Made by a program: the position numbers and the translations under genes. Under the pieces are notes generated by a model. The model was given only the letters and a program-made list of their open reading frames with translations, was not told the DNA's origin and searched no databases. 36,006 bases of DNA, from assembly GCF_016429005.1 (NCBI RefSeq), contig NZ_JAELTV010000023.1, forward strand, positions 1-36,006, written 5' to 3'. Shown piece after piece: positions 15,183-24,400 of the stretch (positions are counted from its first letter, which is position 1; every line of letters starts with the position of its first letter). This DNA comes from Pedobacter sp. ASV19 (GTDB lineage: Bacteria > Bacteroidota > Bacteroidia > Sphingobacteriales > Sphingobacteriaceae).

Positions 15183-16932
15183 CTTTATATATCTTTTCAA
15201 TAACGGCATTGTTCTTTTCCAGAATCACCTTTCTTTTCAAACTTAACTTTGGAGTCAGTTCCCCGCCGTCGATACTCCATGCTTTAGAAAGCAGCGCAAA
15301 GCGTTTCACTTGCTCCCATTTTCCAAAGTCCTTAGAACTGAACTGCACAATCTGCTCAAACTTCTCCAGCACCTGCGGATGTTTGATCATTTCCTCATCT
15401 GTGGTATAACTGATCCCTTTTTTACCAGCCCAGGTTTTCAGAGCAGGAAAATTCGGTACAATCAATGCCGATGGAAATTTCCGGTTTTCTCCAAGTACCA
15501 TGACCTGTTCTACCAGCGGGGTTTCCTTAAATTTATTTTCCAGCATCTGCGGGGCTACATATTTGCCTCCTGCGGTTTTAAAGATTTCTTTTTTACGATC
15601 CGTAATTTTCAGGAAGCGTCCGCCCACAATTTCCCCGATATCACCGGTATGGAACCAGCCATCTTTATCTATGGTTTCTGCAGTTAAATCGTCGCGGCGG
15701 TAATAACCTTTCATGATATCATGTCCCCGGGCCAATACTTCCCCATCTTCTGCAATTTTAATTTCTACACCATCAATAGCCGGCCCAACAGTTCCAAACA
15801 TGGTGTTATCAAAATGGTTCACCGTGATCACAGGAGAAGTTTCGGTCAGACCATAGCCTTCAAATACCGGCATATCAGCTGCCCAAAATATTCTGGCCAG
15901 TCTTGGATTCAGTGCCGCACCTCCGGATACAATAACAATGATATTCCCGCCAAGAGCTTCCTGCCATTTTTTAAAAACCAGTTTTCTGGCAATGCCAAGC
16001 TTAAAATTGTAAAACCAAGTTCTTTCCGTTTCAAACTTCTCTGCCAGGGCAACTGACCAGAAAAAAATTCCTCTTTTTATTCCGGTGAGTTCTTTTCCTT
16101 TTTCCATGATCTTTTCATAGACCTTTTCCAATAGTCTCGGAACGGTTGAAAAGGCATTTGGTTTTACGTACTGAATATCTGCAACGATGGTATCCATGCT
16201 CTCCGCATAATAAACGGACACATTGGTGTAGAAATACAGGTAAACGATCATTCGTTCAAAAATATGGGAGAGCGGCAAAAAGCTCAAACCTTTATGAATT
16301 CCCTCAGGCAATAAAACCGCGGAATTTTCAAAATTCTTCACCAGGTTATCATGGGTGAGCATAACTCCTTTTGGCGTGCCCGTGGTACCTGAAGTATATA
16401 TCAAGGTCAAAATATCTTCTGAAGTAACAGCGGCTCGGTATTCTTCCAGGTTAATGTCCTGTTGTTTTGCACCTTCTTCAGTTAAAGTTTCCCAATGATC
16501 TGCACCTTCAACCTTATCCAGGGTATAGATTTCAATTTTCTGTTCCAGACTATCTGCAACACTTTTTACTTTTTTATAGAGTGCCTCATCTGCAACAAAG
16601 ATCAGACTGACTTCGGCATCCTTCAGGATAAATTGTATGTCGTGTTCGGCCAGCGTAGGGTATAACGGAATCTGGTAGGCTCCAATCTGCATAATGGCAA
16701 AATCAGTAATGTTCCATTCCGGTCTGTTGTGCGACATCACACCAATCCTGGATTCTTTTCCAAATCCTTTTCGGACCAGTCCTTTACTAAGGTTGTTAAC
16801 TATTTCAACAAATTGCGCTGTACTATGCGTTTTCCATTTTCCTTCTAATTTACCGCTGACAAATACTTCTTTAGGAAATTTTTCTAAATTATACTGGAGG
16901 AGATCAAATACTCTTTTTATCGTTACAGGCAT
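15160..16932 (-). CDS. fadD: Long-chain fatty acid-CoA ligase (AMP-forming)
   Basis: 590 residues, matching the FAA1/FadD15-like group of ANL enzymes. It activates fatty acids to acyl-CoA through an acyl-adenylate, supplying the beta-oxidation enzymes encoded at 6096-11502. Motifs: P-loop 'ILTLIYTSGTTGTPKGVMLTH' (about 175-195), 'LSFLPLSHIFERM', 'IVSGGAALNPRLA', 'VFEGYGLTETSPVI', 'DGWFHTGDIGEI' and 'LKITDRKKEIFKTAGGKYVAP' (A8/A10 region). It is transcribed in the same direction as the fad operon but 5 kb away, and its own upstream region lacks the TTATGC-type palindrome found before MarR. It overlaps ggt by 23 bp at its end. Confidence 0.94.
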   Translation of the reverse strand: MPVTIKRVFDLLQYNLEKFPKEVFVSGKLEGKWKTHSTAQFVEIVNNLSKGLVRKGFGKESRIGVMSHNRPEWNITDFAIMQIGAYQIPLYPTLAEHDIQFILKDAEVSLIFVADEALYKKVKSVADSLEQKIEIYTLDKVEGADHWETLTEEGAKQQDINLEEYRAAVTSEDILTLIYTSGTTGTPKGVMLTHDNLVKNFENSAVLLPEGIHKGLSFLPLSHIFERMIVYLYFYTNVSVYYAESMDTIVADIQYVKPNAFSTVPRLLEKVYEKIMEKGKELTGIKRGIFFWSVALAEKFETERTWFYNFKLGIARKLVFKKWQEALGGNIIVIVSGGAALNPRLARIFWAADMPVFEGYGLTETSPVITVNHFDNTMFGTVGPAIDGVEIKIAEDGEVLARGHDIMKGYYRRDDLTAETIDKDGWFHTGDIGEIVGGRFLKITDRKKEIFKTAGGKYVAPQMLENKFKETPLVEQVMVLGENRKFPSALIVPNFPALKTWAGKKGISYTTDEEMIKHPQVLEKFEQIVQFSSKDFGKWEQVKRFALLSKAWSIDGGELTPKLSLKRKVILEKNNAVIEKIYKDAENYKA

Positions 16933-16972
16933 AGATTTTATCTGATTAGAGTTTTACCGAAACTGTGTTTCT

Positions 16973-16980
16973 CAAATCTA
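16973..16980 (-). promoter_or_regulatory. Candidate -7 box (TAGATTTG) of the acyl-CoA ligase gene
   Basis: The minus strand of 16980-16973 reads TAGATTTG, a full TAnnTTTG match, 41 bp before the ATG at 16932. The upstream sequence is very A/T-rich and lacks a clear TTG at 19-21 bp, so this is a partial promoter call. Confidence 0.4.
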
Positions 16981-17023
16981 ACAATTTAAAATTTTAAAAA
17001 AACTGTCTCCACCTAAGAAAATT

Positions 17024-17110
17024 GGTAAGCTATTCGTAAAAACTCAATATACTCTTCGGAGACTAACGGTTTTCGCACCGCTGCGCGTCTTGCTTCAAAG
17101 CTGAGGTTTA
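17024..17110 (+). repeat. Palindromic repeat element, copy C (left part only)
   Basis: Starts GGTAAGCTATTCGTAAAA and runs through TACTCTTCGGAGACTAACG, the GCTGCGCG centre and CTGAGGTTT, then stops; the right arm is missing. 17044-17109 is almost identical (two substitutions) to 17138-17203 in the next copy, an offset of 94 bp, so this is a recent partial duplication of the left part of the element. Confidence 0.8.
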
Positions 17111-17117
17111 AAATAAT

Positions 17118-17240
17118 AGTTAAGCTGTCGTAAAACGTCAATATACTCTTCGGAGACTAACGCTTTTCGCGCCGCTGCGCGTCTTGCTTCAAAGCTGAGG
17201 TTTCCTCAGAGTATATTGACGTTTTCATGGCGCTTAAGCT
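17118..17240 (+). repeat. Palindromic repeat element, copy D (complete)
   Basis: Complete member of the family: left end AGTTAAGCTGTCGTAAAA, right end ATGGCGCTTAAG. Arms AAAACGTCAATATACTCT (17132-17149) and AGAGTATATTGACGTTTT (17208-17225) are an 18-bp perfect inverted repeat. Compared with copy B the arms differ at several positions on both sides while pairing is kept. It lies in the gap between the divergent acyl-CoA ligase and outer-membrane barrel genes. Confidence 0.85.
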
Positions 17241-17311
17241 GGGAGGAGAGTCCGGGAAGGTCGCAGAAAATGTTATGGAAATCGCCAAGTTTATGCATGG
17301 CTCAGACCGAA

Positions 17312-17447
17312 TCCAGTTCTGACTTAAACTCACTCCGGATTTAGTATCTGGTTAGAGCGGAGTAAGTCCGGGTTTTTCTGCAAAAACCCGGACTTACTCC
17401 GGACTCACACCGGACTAACTCTGCTCTGAGTTTAAACCAGAATACAC
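17312..17447. repeat. Large imperfect palindrome with CCGGACT tandem repeats
   Basis: A 20-bp perfect stem (17358-17377 with 17382-17401, loop CTGC) sits at the exact centre of a wider symmetry: TTAAACTCA at 17324-17332 and TGAGTTTAA at 17427-17435 are equidistant from it, and the intervening arms pair imperfectly. The right arm also contains three 11-bp tandem units, CCGGACTTACT, CCGGACTCACA and CCGGACTAACT (17388-17420). It has no sequence similarity that I can see to the repeat family at 17024-17240. Function unknown. Confidence 0.75.
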
Positions 17448-17749
17448 CCTGGACCGGAAAAATTAAGGACAATACCACCCCCTGTTCCAAGACCTTTGCA
17501 CCCCTGCCGGACCGCCTTCTTATTTTGTAATCTGCGCCCTGCCCGGTCAACTCCTTCCTCTGCAATTTGCTACGAAAAATTCTCGTACGCTGCGGAAAGA
17601 CCTCAGAGATCTGCGGCTTTTTCAGCCGCCTGATATCGTTAGTCTTGGAGCAGCTGTACAGAATTTTCCGCACTAATTCCCTTCCAATCCAACACTCTTT
17701 TACACCTGTTTCCAGCCCCATCTCCCTTGAGCGGCACAATATTTGCTCA
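17448..17749. other. Non-coding stretch before the outer-membrane barrel gene
   Basis: No gene was recognised here. Open frames crossing it on both strands have atypical composition, no start context and no recognisable motif. A small hairpin GCGGCT / AGCCGC (17613-17629, loop TTTTC) is the only clear structure. It may hold the promoter or a long leader of the gene at 17781, but I could not identify a TAnnTTTG box. Confidence 0.4.
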
Positions 17750-17770
17750 GTGGGTAAACCTATTACCCAC
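17750..17770 (+). promoter_or_regulatory. Leader hairpin just before the outer-membrane barrel gene
   Basis: GTGGGTAA (17750-17757) and TTACCCAC (17763-17770) form a perfect 8-bp stem with a 5-nt loop, ending 10 bases before the ATG at 17781. In an mRNA this would sit in the ribosome-binding region, so a translational control role is possible; it is not followed by a T run and is not a terminator. Confidence 0.4.
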
Positions 17771-17780
17771 ACAAATTCAT

Positions 17781-18263
17781 ATGATGAAAAAAACACTTAC
17801 TATTCTATTTCTAACCGTAATGGCTTCAGCTGCCATGATTTCGACTTCGAAAGCACAAGATTATCAAAATGCAATTGGTGGTCGTTTTGGAACCGCAAAT
17901 GGCGTGACCTTCAAAACCAGCCTTGGTTCTAATAAAATGCTAGATCTTATTGCCAATTTCAGATCTCATGACGACTACAAATACTTCCGTTTAACCGGTT
18001 TATATGAGATTAACAACAAAATTCAGGATGTTCAAGGCCTGGGCTGGTATTACGGTATCGGTGGTACTATAGGTTCCGCCAAATACAAACCAACCAACTC
18101 ACGAGACCTTTACCTGTCGGTTGACGGCGTTATAGGCTTGGATTACAAATTTGTAGATGCACCTATCAACCTTTCACTAGACTGGAAACCTGCAATTGCC
18201 CTGGCCCCAGACACAGAATTTGACGGATCAGGCTTAGGTCTGTCTATTCGCTTCACCTTTTAA
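17781..18263 (+). CDS. Small outer-membrane beta-barrel protein (porin-family-like)
   Basis: 160 residues from the ATG at 17781 (Met1 and Met2 adjacent). The signal peptide MMKKTLTILFLTVMASAAM...SKAQ is followed by short alternating amphipathic strands ('FKTSLGSNKMLDLIANFRS', 'YFRLTGLYEIN', 'LGWYYGIGGTIG', 'LYLSVDGVIGLDYKF', 'INLSLDWKPAI') and a C-terminal 'GLSIRFTF', the aromatic end required for barrel insertion. It resembles the short 'outer membrane beta-barrel' proteins common in Bacteroidota; no substrate or partner can be named. A longer in-frame start at 17727 would put 18 residues before the signal peptide and is rejected. It has its own terminator at 18284-18321. Confidence 0.8.
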   Translation: MMKKTLTILFLTVMASAAMISTSKAQDYQNAIGGRFGTANGVTFKTSLGSNKMLDLIANFRSHDDYKYFRLTGLYEINNKIQDVQGLGWYYGIGGTIGSAKYKPTNSRDLYLSVDGVIGLDYKFVDAPINLSLDWKPAIALAPDTEFDGSGLGLSIRFTF

Positions 18264-18283
18264 AAAAACAATCATTTACCTAT

Positions 18284-18321
18284 AAAAAAGGGCGATAACC
18301 TCACAGTTAACGCCCTTTTTT
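18284..18321. terminator. Bidirectional terminator between convergent genes
   Basis: AAAAAAGGGCG (18284-18294) pairs with CGCCCTTTTTT (18311-18321); the inner TAAC / GTTA extends the stem across one A-A mismatch, loop CTCACA. A tracts on one side and T tracts on the other allow termination from both strands, serving the barrel gene and the M61 peptidase gene. Confidence 0.9.
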
Positions 18322-18334
18322 CCATTTGCAAATT

Positions 18335-20125
18335 CTAAATTCCCATCCAGCCTTTTCTAACCTGCAATTGCTCCGCACTAGCCTCTGCAGCTACCGGAAC
18401 CAGTTTAACATTAGGATTCGCCTTCAGCGTCACTTTAAAAGTCCTTTGAATTCCATCCCTGCCCACGTTGATCTGCACTACGTCACCAACATTCTTACCT
18501 GTAATGGCCGGCATACGCTCAACAGATGACTCAACCGGACTACCATCAATACTCAGGATCTCGTCATTTACGTTTAGCCCATCTGTCCAGGCCGCAGAAT
18601 TACGGGAAACTGCGGTAATGAAGATACGACCTTCTTTCTTAACAGAAGTTACCCCCAGATAAGGAATACTTTTTCCTTCATTTTCGTTTTTCACTTTAAT
18701 ACCTGCATAACCAAAATACTTATCGTATTCAACCGGAGTTGTTCCATTTACATATTTTGCCCAGAAACCCGTAAAGCTCTGTCCGCTGATCTTCTCTACC
18801 ATAGCCTTAAATTCAGCGTCGGTATAACCTCTTTTTAAGGTTTTGCATTGCAGGTACATCGCCTTCATGACATCATCCAGGCTTTTGGCTCCTTTTGTTG
18901 CCTTCGCGATCTCCAGATCCATAATCAGACCAATCACTTCGCCTTTACTATAGTAGGAAACCCCTGTATTGTTTGAGTTTTCATTTGGTCTGTAATACTT
19001 GATCCAGGCATCATAGCTGGAAGAAGCTGCAGACTGAACTTTTGCTCCCGGGGTATTTTCAACAGCAGCTACTGCGCTGGCCAGGTTGGCTGTAAACTCC
19101 TCCGGACTTACAAAGCCAGAGCGCAGCATGAACTTGTTCTCATAATAAGCCGTAAATCCTTCTGCCACCCAGAGATTGGTGGTGTAGTTTTCATTATCAT
19201 AGTCGAATGGCCCTAAAGCTACCGGACGCAGACGTTTCACATTCCACAAATGGTGATATTCATGAGCGACAAGACCTAAAAAGCCGTTATATCCTTCTTC
19301 TGATGCATACTGGTTACGGGAAGCCCCCAGTACGGTAGAATTCAGGTGTTCCAGACCGCCTCCGGCCTGTGCATAATTATGTACAATAAATGTATAATGT
19401 TTATTTGGGTTCTCCCCGTATACAGCTGTTGCACTTTCTACAATTTTTGCCATATCTGTTTTTAAGCGGGAAGCATCGTAATTTCCACCGCCATACATCG
19501 CTACTTCGTGTTTTACCCCAGCTGCCATGAACTCAAAAACATCCTGGTTACCCACTTCAATCGGGCTGTCAAACAAGATATCAAAATCTGCTGCACGATA
19601 GGTAAATTGTTCACCGGCAACAGGCTCCAGTCCGGTAGACACTTTGTTCCATCCCTTGAATGGAATGATCTTTACTGTACTTGGCTGTTTTAGCATCCCA
19701 TCAGGGTACATGAAAATCCCTGTTGAAGACAGAAAAGCATGCGTATCATCAATAAAAGGTGTACGCACAGAGATTTCAAAACCATAAACCCGGTAATTGA
19801 TTTTTAGAGCATTGGCTTTAGAAGTATAGATCCTCCAGGTATTTTTTCTTACTTTCTCAAACTTCGCCTGTTTTCCACCGGCAGTTGCACTAAAACCTTC
19901 AACTTGTTTGGCAAATTCCCTCACCAGGTAAGAACCCGGCGCCCATACCGGCATTTTCACATCTACATAATCCTTGTTTATCCCTGAGATATTCATCTCT
20001 ACCTCCGCATAATGTGCCTGCGGTTCTTTGAAGCTAACCTCAAAGCCAATTTTAACCTGTGAACTTGCTGTCATTCCTAATGCTAGTAATATTACTAATC
20101 CTGCTAACGATTTCTTCATTTCCAT
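18335..20125 (-). CDS. M61-family metallopeptidase with PDZ domain (glycyl aminopeptidase-like)
   Basis: 596 residues from the ATG at 20125; the ATG at 20119 (MKKSLAG) is equally possible, while the longer frame would need a GTG at 20143. After a signal peptide ('SLAGLVILLALGMTASSQ') come the M61 N-terminal beta domain, the catalytic domain and a C-terminal PDZ. The zinc site is HEYHHLWNVKRLRP (HExxH at about 288-292) with the downstream glutamate in 'WVAEGFTAYYE' (about 322). The PDZ part reads 'YLGVTSVKKEGRIFITAVSRNSAAWTDGLNVNDEILSIDGSPV'-like at about 490-550, shortened here. M61 enzymes remove N-terminal glycine or alanine or act as periplasmic proteases; substrate preference cannot be read from the sequence. 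It is a monocistronic gene. Confidence 0.92.
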   Translation of the reverse strand: MEMKKSLAGLVILLALGMTASSQVKIGFEVSFKEPQAHYAEVEMNISGINKDYVDVKMPVWAPGSYLVREFAKQVEGFSATAGGKQAKFEKVRKNTWRIYTSKANALKINYRVYGFEISVRTPFIDDTHAFLSSTGIFMYPDGMLKQPSTVKIIPFKGWNKVSTGLEPVAGEQFTYRAADFDILFDSPIEVGNQDVFEFMAAGVKHEVAMYGGGNYDASRLKTDMAKIVESATAVYGENPNKHYTFIVHNYAQAGGGLEHLNSTVLGASRNQYASEEGYNGFLGLVAHEYHHLWNVKRLRPVALGPFDYDNENYTTNLWVAEGFTAYYENKFMLRSGFVSPEEFTANLASAVAAVENTPGAKVQSAASSSYDAWIKYYRPNENSNNTGVSYYSKGEVIGLIMDLEIAKATKGAKSLDDVMKAMYLQCKTLKRGYTDAEFKAMVEKISGQSFTGFWAKYVNGTTPVEYDKYFGYAGIKVKNENEGKSIPYLGVTSVKKEGRIFITAVSRNSAAWTDGLNVNDEILSIDGSPVESSVERMPAITGKNVGDVVQINVGRDGIQRTFKVTLKANPNVKLVPVAAEASAEQLQVRKGWMGI

Positions 20126-20208
20126 CTGTTTCTTAAAGGCCACTGTGTGTGCAACGACCTTCTTTTGAATGTAATTGTTTCCTTATAATAAGTTGTTTTG
20201 TAGGGAAG

Positions 20209-20216
20209 CAAATTTA
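20209..20216 (-). promoter_or_regulatory. Candidate -7 box (TAAATTTG) of the M61 peptidase gene
   Basis: The minus strand of 20216-20209 reads TAAATTTG, matching TAnnTTTG, 83 bp before the ATG at 20125. No TTG at the usual spacing was found, so confidence is limited. Confidence 0.35.
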
Positions 20217-20300
20217 TAATTTATCTCTTCTTTTTGGATTTAAATCTCAAAAGAGGCTGTAACATACTTAATACAACAGATACACAGTGACATATTTAAA

Positions 20301-20308
20301 TATTTTTG
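20301..20308 (+). promoter_or_regulatory. Candidate -7 box (TATTTTTG) of the RND efflux operon
   Basis: TATTTTTG at 20301-20308 matches TAnnTTTG and lies 29 bp before the adaptor ATG at 20338, implying a leader of about 25 nt. It also supports the start at 20338: the longer frame would begin upstream of the box. Confidence 0.45.
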
Positions 20309-20337
20309 TATTTAAAATCGCACACCACACAAATAAT

Positions 20338-21426
20338 ATGAAGGTTAAATATCTTATTTATGCCGGGATTGTTCTTGGTATAAGCTATCTGGTTTATTAC
20401 CGCATCTCTGCCAACAAGAAACTTGCAGCAGAGGGCGCCTCCATGGGCAAAGGTTCGGATAAAGGAAAAAAAGGCGCCGGGCAACCCCTCAATGTGAACG
20501 GATACCTTGTAAAAACCATTTCTTTCAACAACGATCTGGAGATCACAGGGGCTATAGATGCCAACGAATCAGTGGCACTTCAAAGCGAAGTTTCCGGATT
20601 GGTAACCGGCATCTATTTCAAAGAAGGAACTAATGTAACGAAAGGGACTCTGCTGGTAAAAATCAATGACAGGGATATCCAGGCCCAGCTGCAACAGGCA
20701 CTTACCAAGGAAAAACTTTCTGCCACCGTTGAAAGCCGGGCAAAACAACTGTTGCAAAAGGGAGCCATCAGTCAGGAAGAATACGATACCGCACTTGCAG
20801 ACCTGCTATCACTAAGGGCCCAAACCCAATTGATCAGGGCCCAACTGGCCAAAACATCTATTCTTGCCCCTTTCAGTGGCAAGATCGGCCTAAGATCTAT
20901 TTCAGTTGGAGATTATCTTGCACCAACCCGGGTCATTGCCAATCTACTCAGCATTAACCCCGTTAAAGTTAGTTTTTCTGTACCTGAAAAATATTCAGGG
21001 CAAATCAAAGTGAATTCTGATATTAAGTTTAAAACAGAAGGCTCTCCAAAAACCTATACTGCAAAAGTATTTGCGCTCGAACCGGGCATCAATACCCAAA
21101 CCCGAACACTGCAGATCAAAGCCCTTGCACCCAATCCAAATAATGAATTGCTCCCAGGTGCATTTGCAAAGGTGGAACTCTCCTTATCTACACAGGAAAA
21201 TGCCATTCTGGTTCCTAACGAGGCCATCATTCCGGTGTTAAAAGGAAAGACGGTTTACATTGTCAAAAACGGAAAGGCCAAACAGGTTCCTGTTGAAGCA
21301 GGTACACGTACTGCCGAATCTATTGTGATCACCTCCGGGCTAAATGTGGGGGATACGGTATTGACAACAGGTGCAATGGCCCTGAAACCAGATGCTCCGG
21401 TAAAAGTAACGCTGACTAAAAACTAA
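20338..21426 (+). CDS. RND efflux periplasmic adaptor (membrane fusion protein)
   Basis: 362 residues from the ATG at 20338. An N-terminal membrane anchor (MKVKYLIYAGIVLGISYLVY) is followed by a low-complexity K/G linker, then the HlyD/AcrA layout: barrel-sandwich lipoyl half 'ITGAIDANESVALQSEVSGLVTGIYFKEGTNV', an alpha-hairpin (about 115-170, 'LLQKGAISQEEYDTALADL'), the second lipoyl half 'TSILAPFSGKIGLRSISVGDYL', and the beta-barrel and membrane-proximal domains ('LLPGAFAKVELSL', 'ILVPNEAIIPVLKGKTVYIV'). It joins the inner-membrane pump to the outer-membrane channel. It is the first of three closely spaced genes (11 bp to the pump gene). No dedicated regulator gene is adjacent, and the drug or metabolite exported is unknown. 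Confidence 0.93.
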   Translation: MKVKYLIYAGIVLGISYLVYYRISANKKLAAEGASMGKGSDKGKKGAGQPLNVNGYLVKTISFNNDLEITGAIDANESVALQSEVSGLVTGIYFKEGTNVTKGTLLVKINDRDIQAQLQQALTKEKLSATVESRAKQLLQKGAISQEEYDTALADLLSLRAQTQLIRAQLAKTSILAPFSGKIGLRSISVGDYLAPTRVIANLLSINPVKVSFSVPEKYSGQIKVNSDIKFKTEGSPKTYTAKVFALEPGINTQTRTLQIKALAPNPNNELLPGAFAKVELSLSTQENAILVPNEAIIPVLKGKTVYIVKNGKAKQVPVEAGTRTAESIVITSGLNVGDTVLTTGAMALKPDAPVKVTLTKN

Positions 21427-21437
21427 GGTTTGCAAAA

Positions 21438-24400
21438 ATGAGTATATCAACCACGAGTATAAAAAGGCCCGTTCTGGCAATTGTGATGAACCTGATGATC
21501 CTGCTTTTTGGGGTGATCGGTTACAATTTCCTCGGCGTCAGGGAGTACCCCAACATCGACCCAACTATTGTAAACGTAAGAACTTCTTATCCGGGTGCCA
21601 ATGCAGATATTATTGAATCCCAGATTACCGAGCCACTGGAAAAATCCATCAATGGTATAGATGGGATCAGAAATATTTCTTCTTCGAGTAACCAGGGAAG
21701 CAGTAACATTACAATTGAATTCAACTTGGATAAAAATATTGACGATGCCGCAAATGACGTGCGGGATAAAGTTTCACAGGCGGCCAGGAGTTTACCAAAA
21801 GATATTGACGGTAACCCGGTGGTTTCCAAAGCAGATGCAAATTCAGATGCAGTGATCACGATGACCATTCAAAGTGATAAGCGAAATGTAATGCAATTGA
21901 GCGATTACGCGGAAAACGTCATTGCAGACCGCCTTCAGACCATTACAGGTGTAAGTACAGTACAGATACAGGGGCAAAGGAAATACGCTATGCGTATCCG
22001 GATCAACCCGAATAAGCTGGCTTCCTACGGCTTAACCCCACAAGACATTGTAGCGGCACTGGACAAAGAAAATGTGGAATTGCCTTCTGGTAAAATTACC
22101 GGTGCAAGCACCGAACTTGTAATCAAGACCCTCGGAAAGCTGACAAATGAAGAGGAATTCAACAATCTGATCCTAAAGAACGATCTGGATCATGTGGTGA
22201 AGCTGAAAGATGTTGGTTATGCCGAACTGGGTTCTGAAAATGAAGAAACCGTTTTAAGAGAGTCGGGCAAACCGATGGTTGCAGTAGGATTGGTTCCACA
22301 GCCAGGCGCCAATTACCTTGATATTTCTAAAGAATTTTACAAACGTTTTGAACAACTCAAAAAAGACGTACCACAAGACATCAAACTGAACATTTCCCTG
22401 GACACGACCAAATTCATTAAGAGTTCGGTAACCGAAGTAGCGGAAACGATCATCCTTTCCCTTGTTCTGGTCATCCTGATCATTTACCTGTTCTTCAGGG
22501 ACTGGGCCATCGCCTTCAGACCTCTCATTGACATACCGGTTTCTCTGGTATTTACCTTTTTTGTAATGTATATTTTTGGTTTCTCTATTAATGTTTTGTC
22601 CTTGCTCGCTATCGTACTGGCTACAGGTTTGGTGGTAGACGACGGTATTGTAGTGACCGAGAACATTTTCAAAAAGGTAGAAGAGGGCTACTCTCCTTTT
22701 GAAGCAGCCATTAAAGGTTCCAATGAAATTTTCTTTGCGGTAATTTCCATCTCCATCACCCTTGCTGCTGTGTTTTTACCGGTGATCTTTCTGCAGGGTT
22801 TTGTGGGGCGCCTGTTCCGGGAATTTGGGATCGTGATTGGTGCAGCAGTATTGATTTCTGCCTTTGTTTCGCTGACCTTAACGCCTATGTTGAACGCCTA
22901 CCTGATGAAAAAAACAGGGCACAAGAAATCAAGGTTCTACAACTTTACAGAACCTTATTTTGTGAAGCTTAATGACACTTACGCGGATAAACTGAATAAA
23001 TTCCTTGACAAAAGGTGGCTGGCAGCCCCAATTATTATCATTTGTATGGGTCTTATTGTGCTGTTCTGGAAGATTCTACCCAAAGAAACTGCACCATACG
23101 ATGACAGAAGTGCCATCAACATGAACATAACTACGCCTGAGGGTGCCTCTTTTGCCTATACAGACCAATTCATGATGAAGATCTCCCAAATGGTGGCCGA
23201 TTCGGTTCCGGAAAAGAAAGTGAACATTACCATCACTTCACCAGGCTTTGGCGGAACAGCTTCAACCAATAGTGGCTTTGTAAGAATGGGATTAACTGAT
23301 CCTGATGAACGCCACAGAAGTCAGGCTGAAATTGCTGCAAAACTGACTAAGATCACCAGAAAATACACAGAAGGTAAGGTGGTAGTTACCCAGCAACCGA
23401 CCATTTCTGTAGGGCGCCGCGGGGGCTTGCCCATCAACTATATCATCCAGGCCCAGAACTTCGAAAAGCTTCGGGAAAAGGTGCCTTTGTTTATGGATGA
23501 GGTTTCTAAGGACCCTACATTTACCACTTCAGATGTCAACCTCAAATTCAATAAACCAGAAATCGACCTGACCATCGACCGGGCCAAAGCGAAGAACCTG
23601 GGGGTATCTGTACAAGATATTGGGCTTGCCCTGCAACTCGGCCTGAGTGGTCAGCGTTTTTCCTACTTTTTCATGAACGGAAAACAGTATCAGGTAATTG
23701 GACAATTTGAAGTAGCGGATCGTAAAGATCCCCTGGACCTGAGCTCAGTATATGTCAGAAATGATAAGAATGAGCTGATCCAGATAGACAACCTGGTGAC
23801 TGCGAAAGAAGAAAGCAGCCCACCTCAGTTGTACCGGAACAACCGTTTTACTGCGGCCACCGTATCTGCTGGCCTGGCACCCGGGAAAAGTATTGGAGAA
23901 GGAATAGATGCCATGGACCGGATTTCGGCGAAAGTGCTGGATGAGAGTTTCTCTACAGATCTGGGTGGGGAATCCCGCGATTTCAGGGAAAGCGCGTCCA
24001 ATACCAGCTTTGCATTTGGACTTGCGCTATTATTGGTTTATCTGATCCTGGCAGCCCAGTTTGAGAGTTTCAAGGACCCCATCATTATTATCCTGACGGT
24101 GCCAATGGCAGTTGCAGGAGCCTTTTTATCGCTCTGGTTGTTTGGGCAGAGCTGGAACATCTTTAGTCAAATCGGAACCATCATGTTGATTGGACTGGTG
24201 ACTAAAAACGGTATTTTAATTGTGGAATTTGCCAACCAGTTGAAAGAACAAGGTAAAAGCGTCCACGACGCCATCAGAGAAGCCGCTGTTTCCAGGCTGA
24301 GACCTATTTTAATGACAAGTCTGGCCATTGCCATTGGAGCTTTACCGATTGCGATGGCCCTTGGTGCTGCGGCAAAAAGCCGGATCGGCATGGGGGTAGT

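Noticed and set aside
17044-17203. CRISPR-like direct repeats
   Set aside because: Only two units, 65 bp long, nearly contiguous and internally palindromic, with no set of spacers and no cas genes; they are duplicated palindromic elements.
17612-17629. GCGGCT / AGCCGC hairpin as a terminator
   Set aside because: A six-base stem with its T tract in the loop rather than after the stem, and no gene ending nearby on either strand.
17341-17796. Minus-strand open frame of 151 codons
   Set aside because: It runs through the large palindrome and the leader of the barrel gene, has no recognisable motif, no signal or domain, and its composition (many R, C, W) is that of a chance frame.
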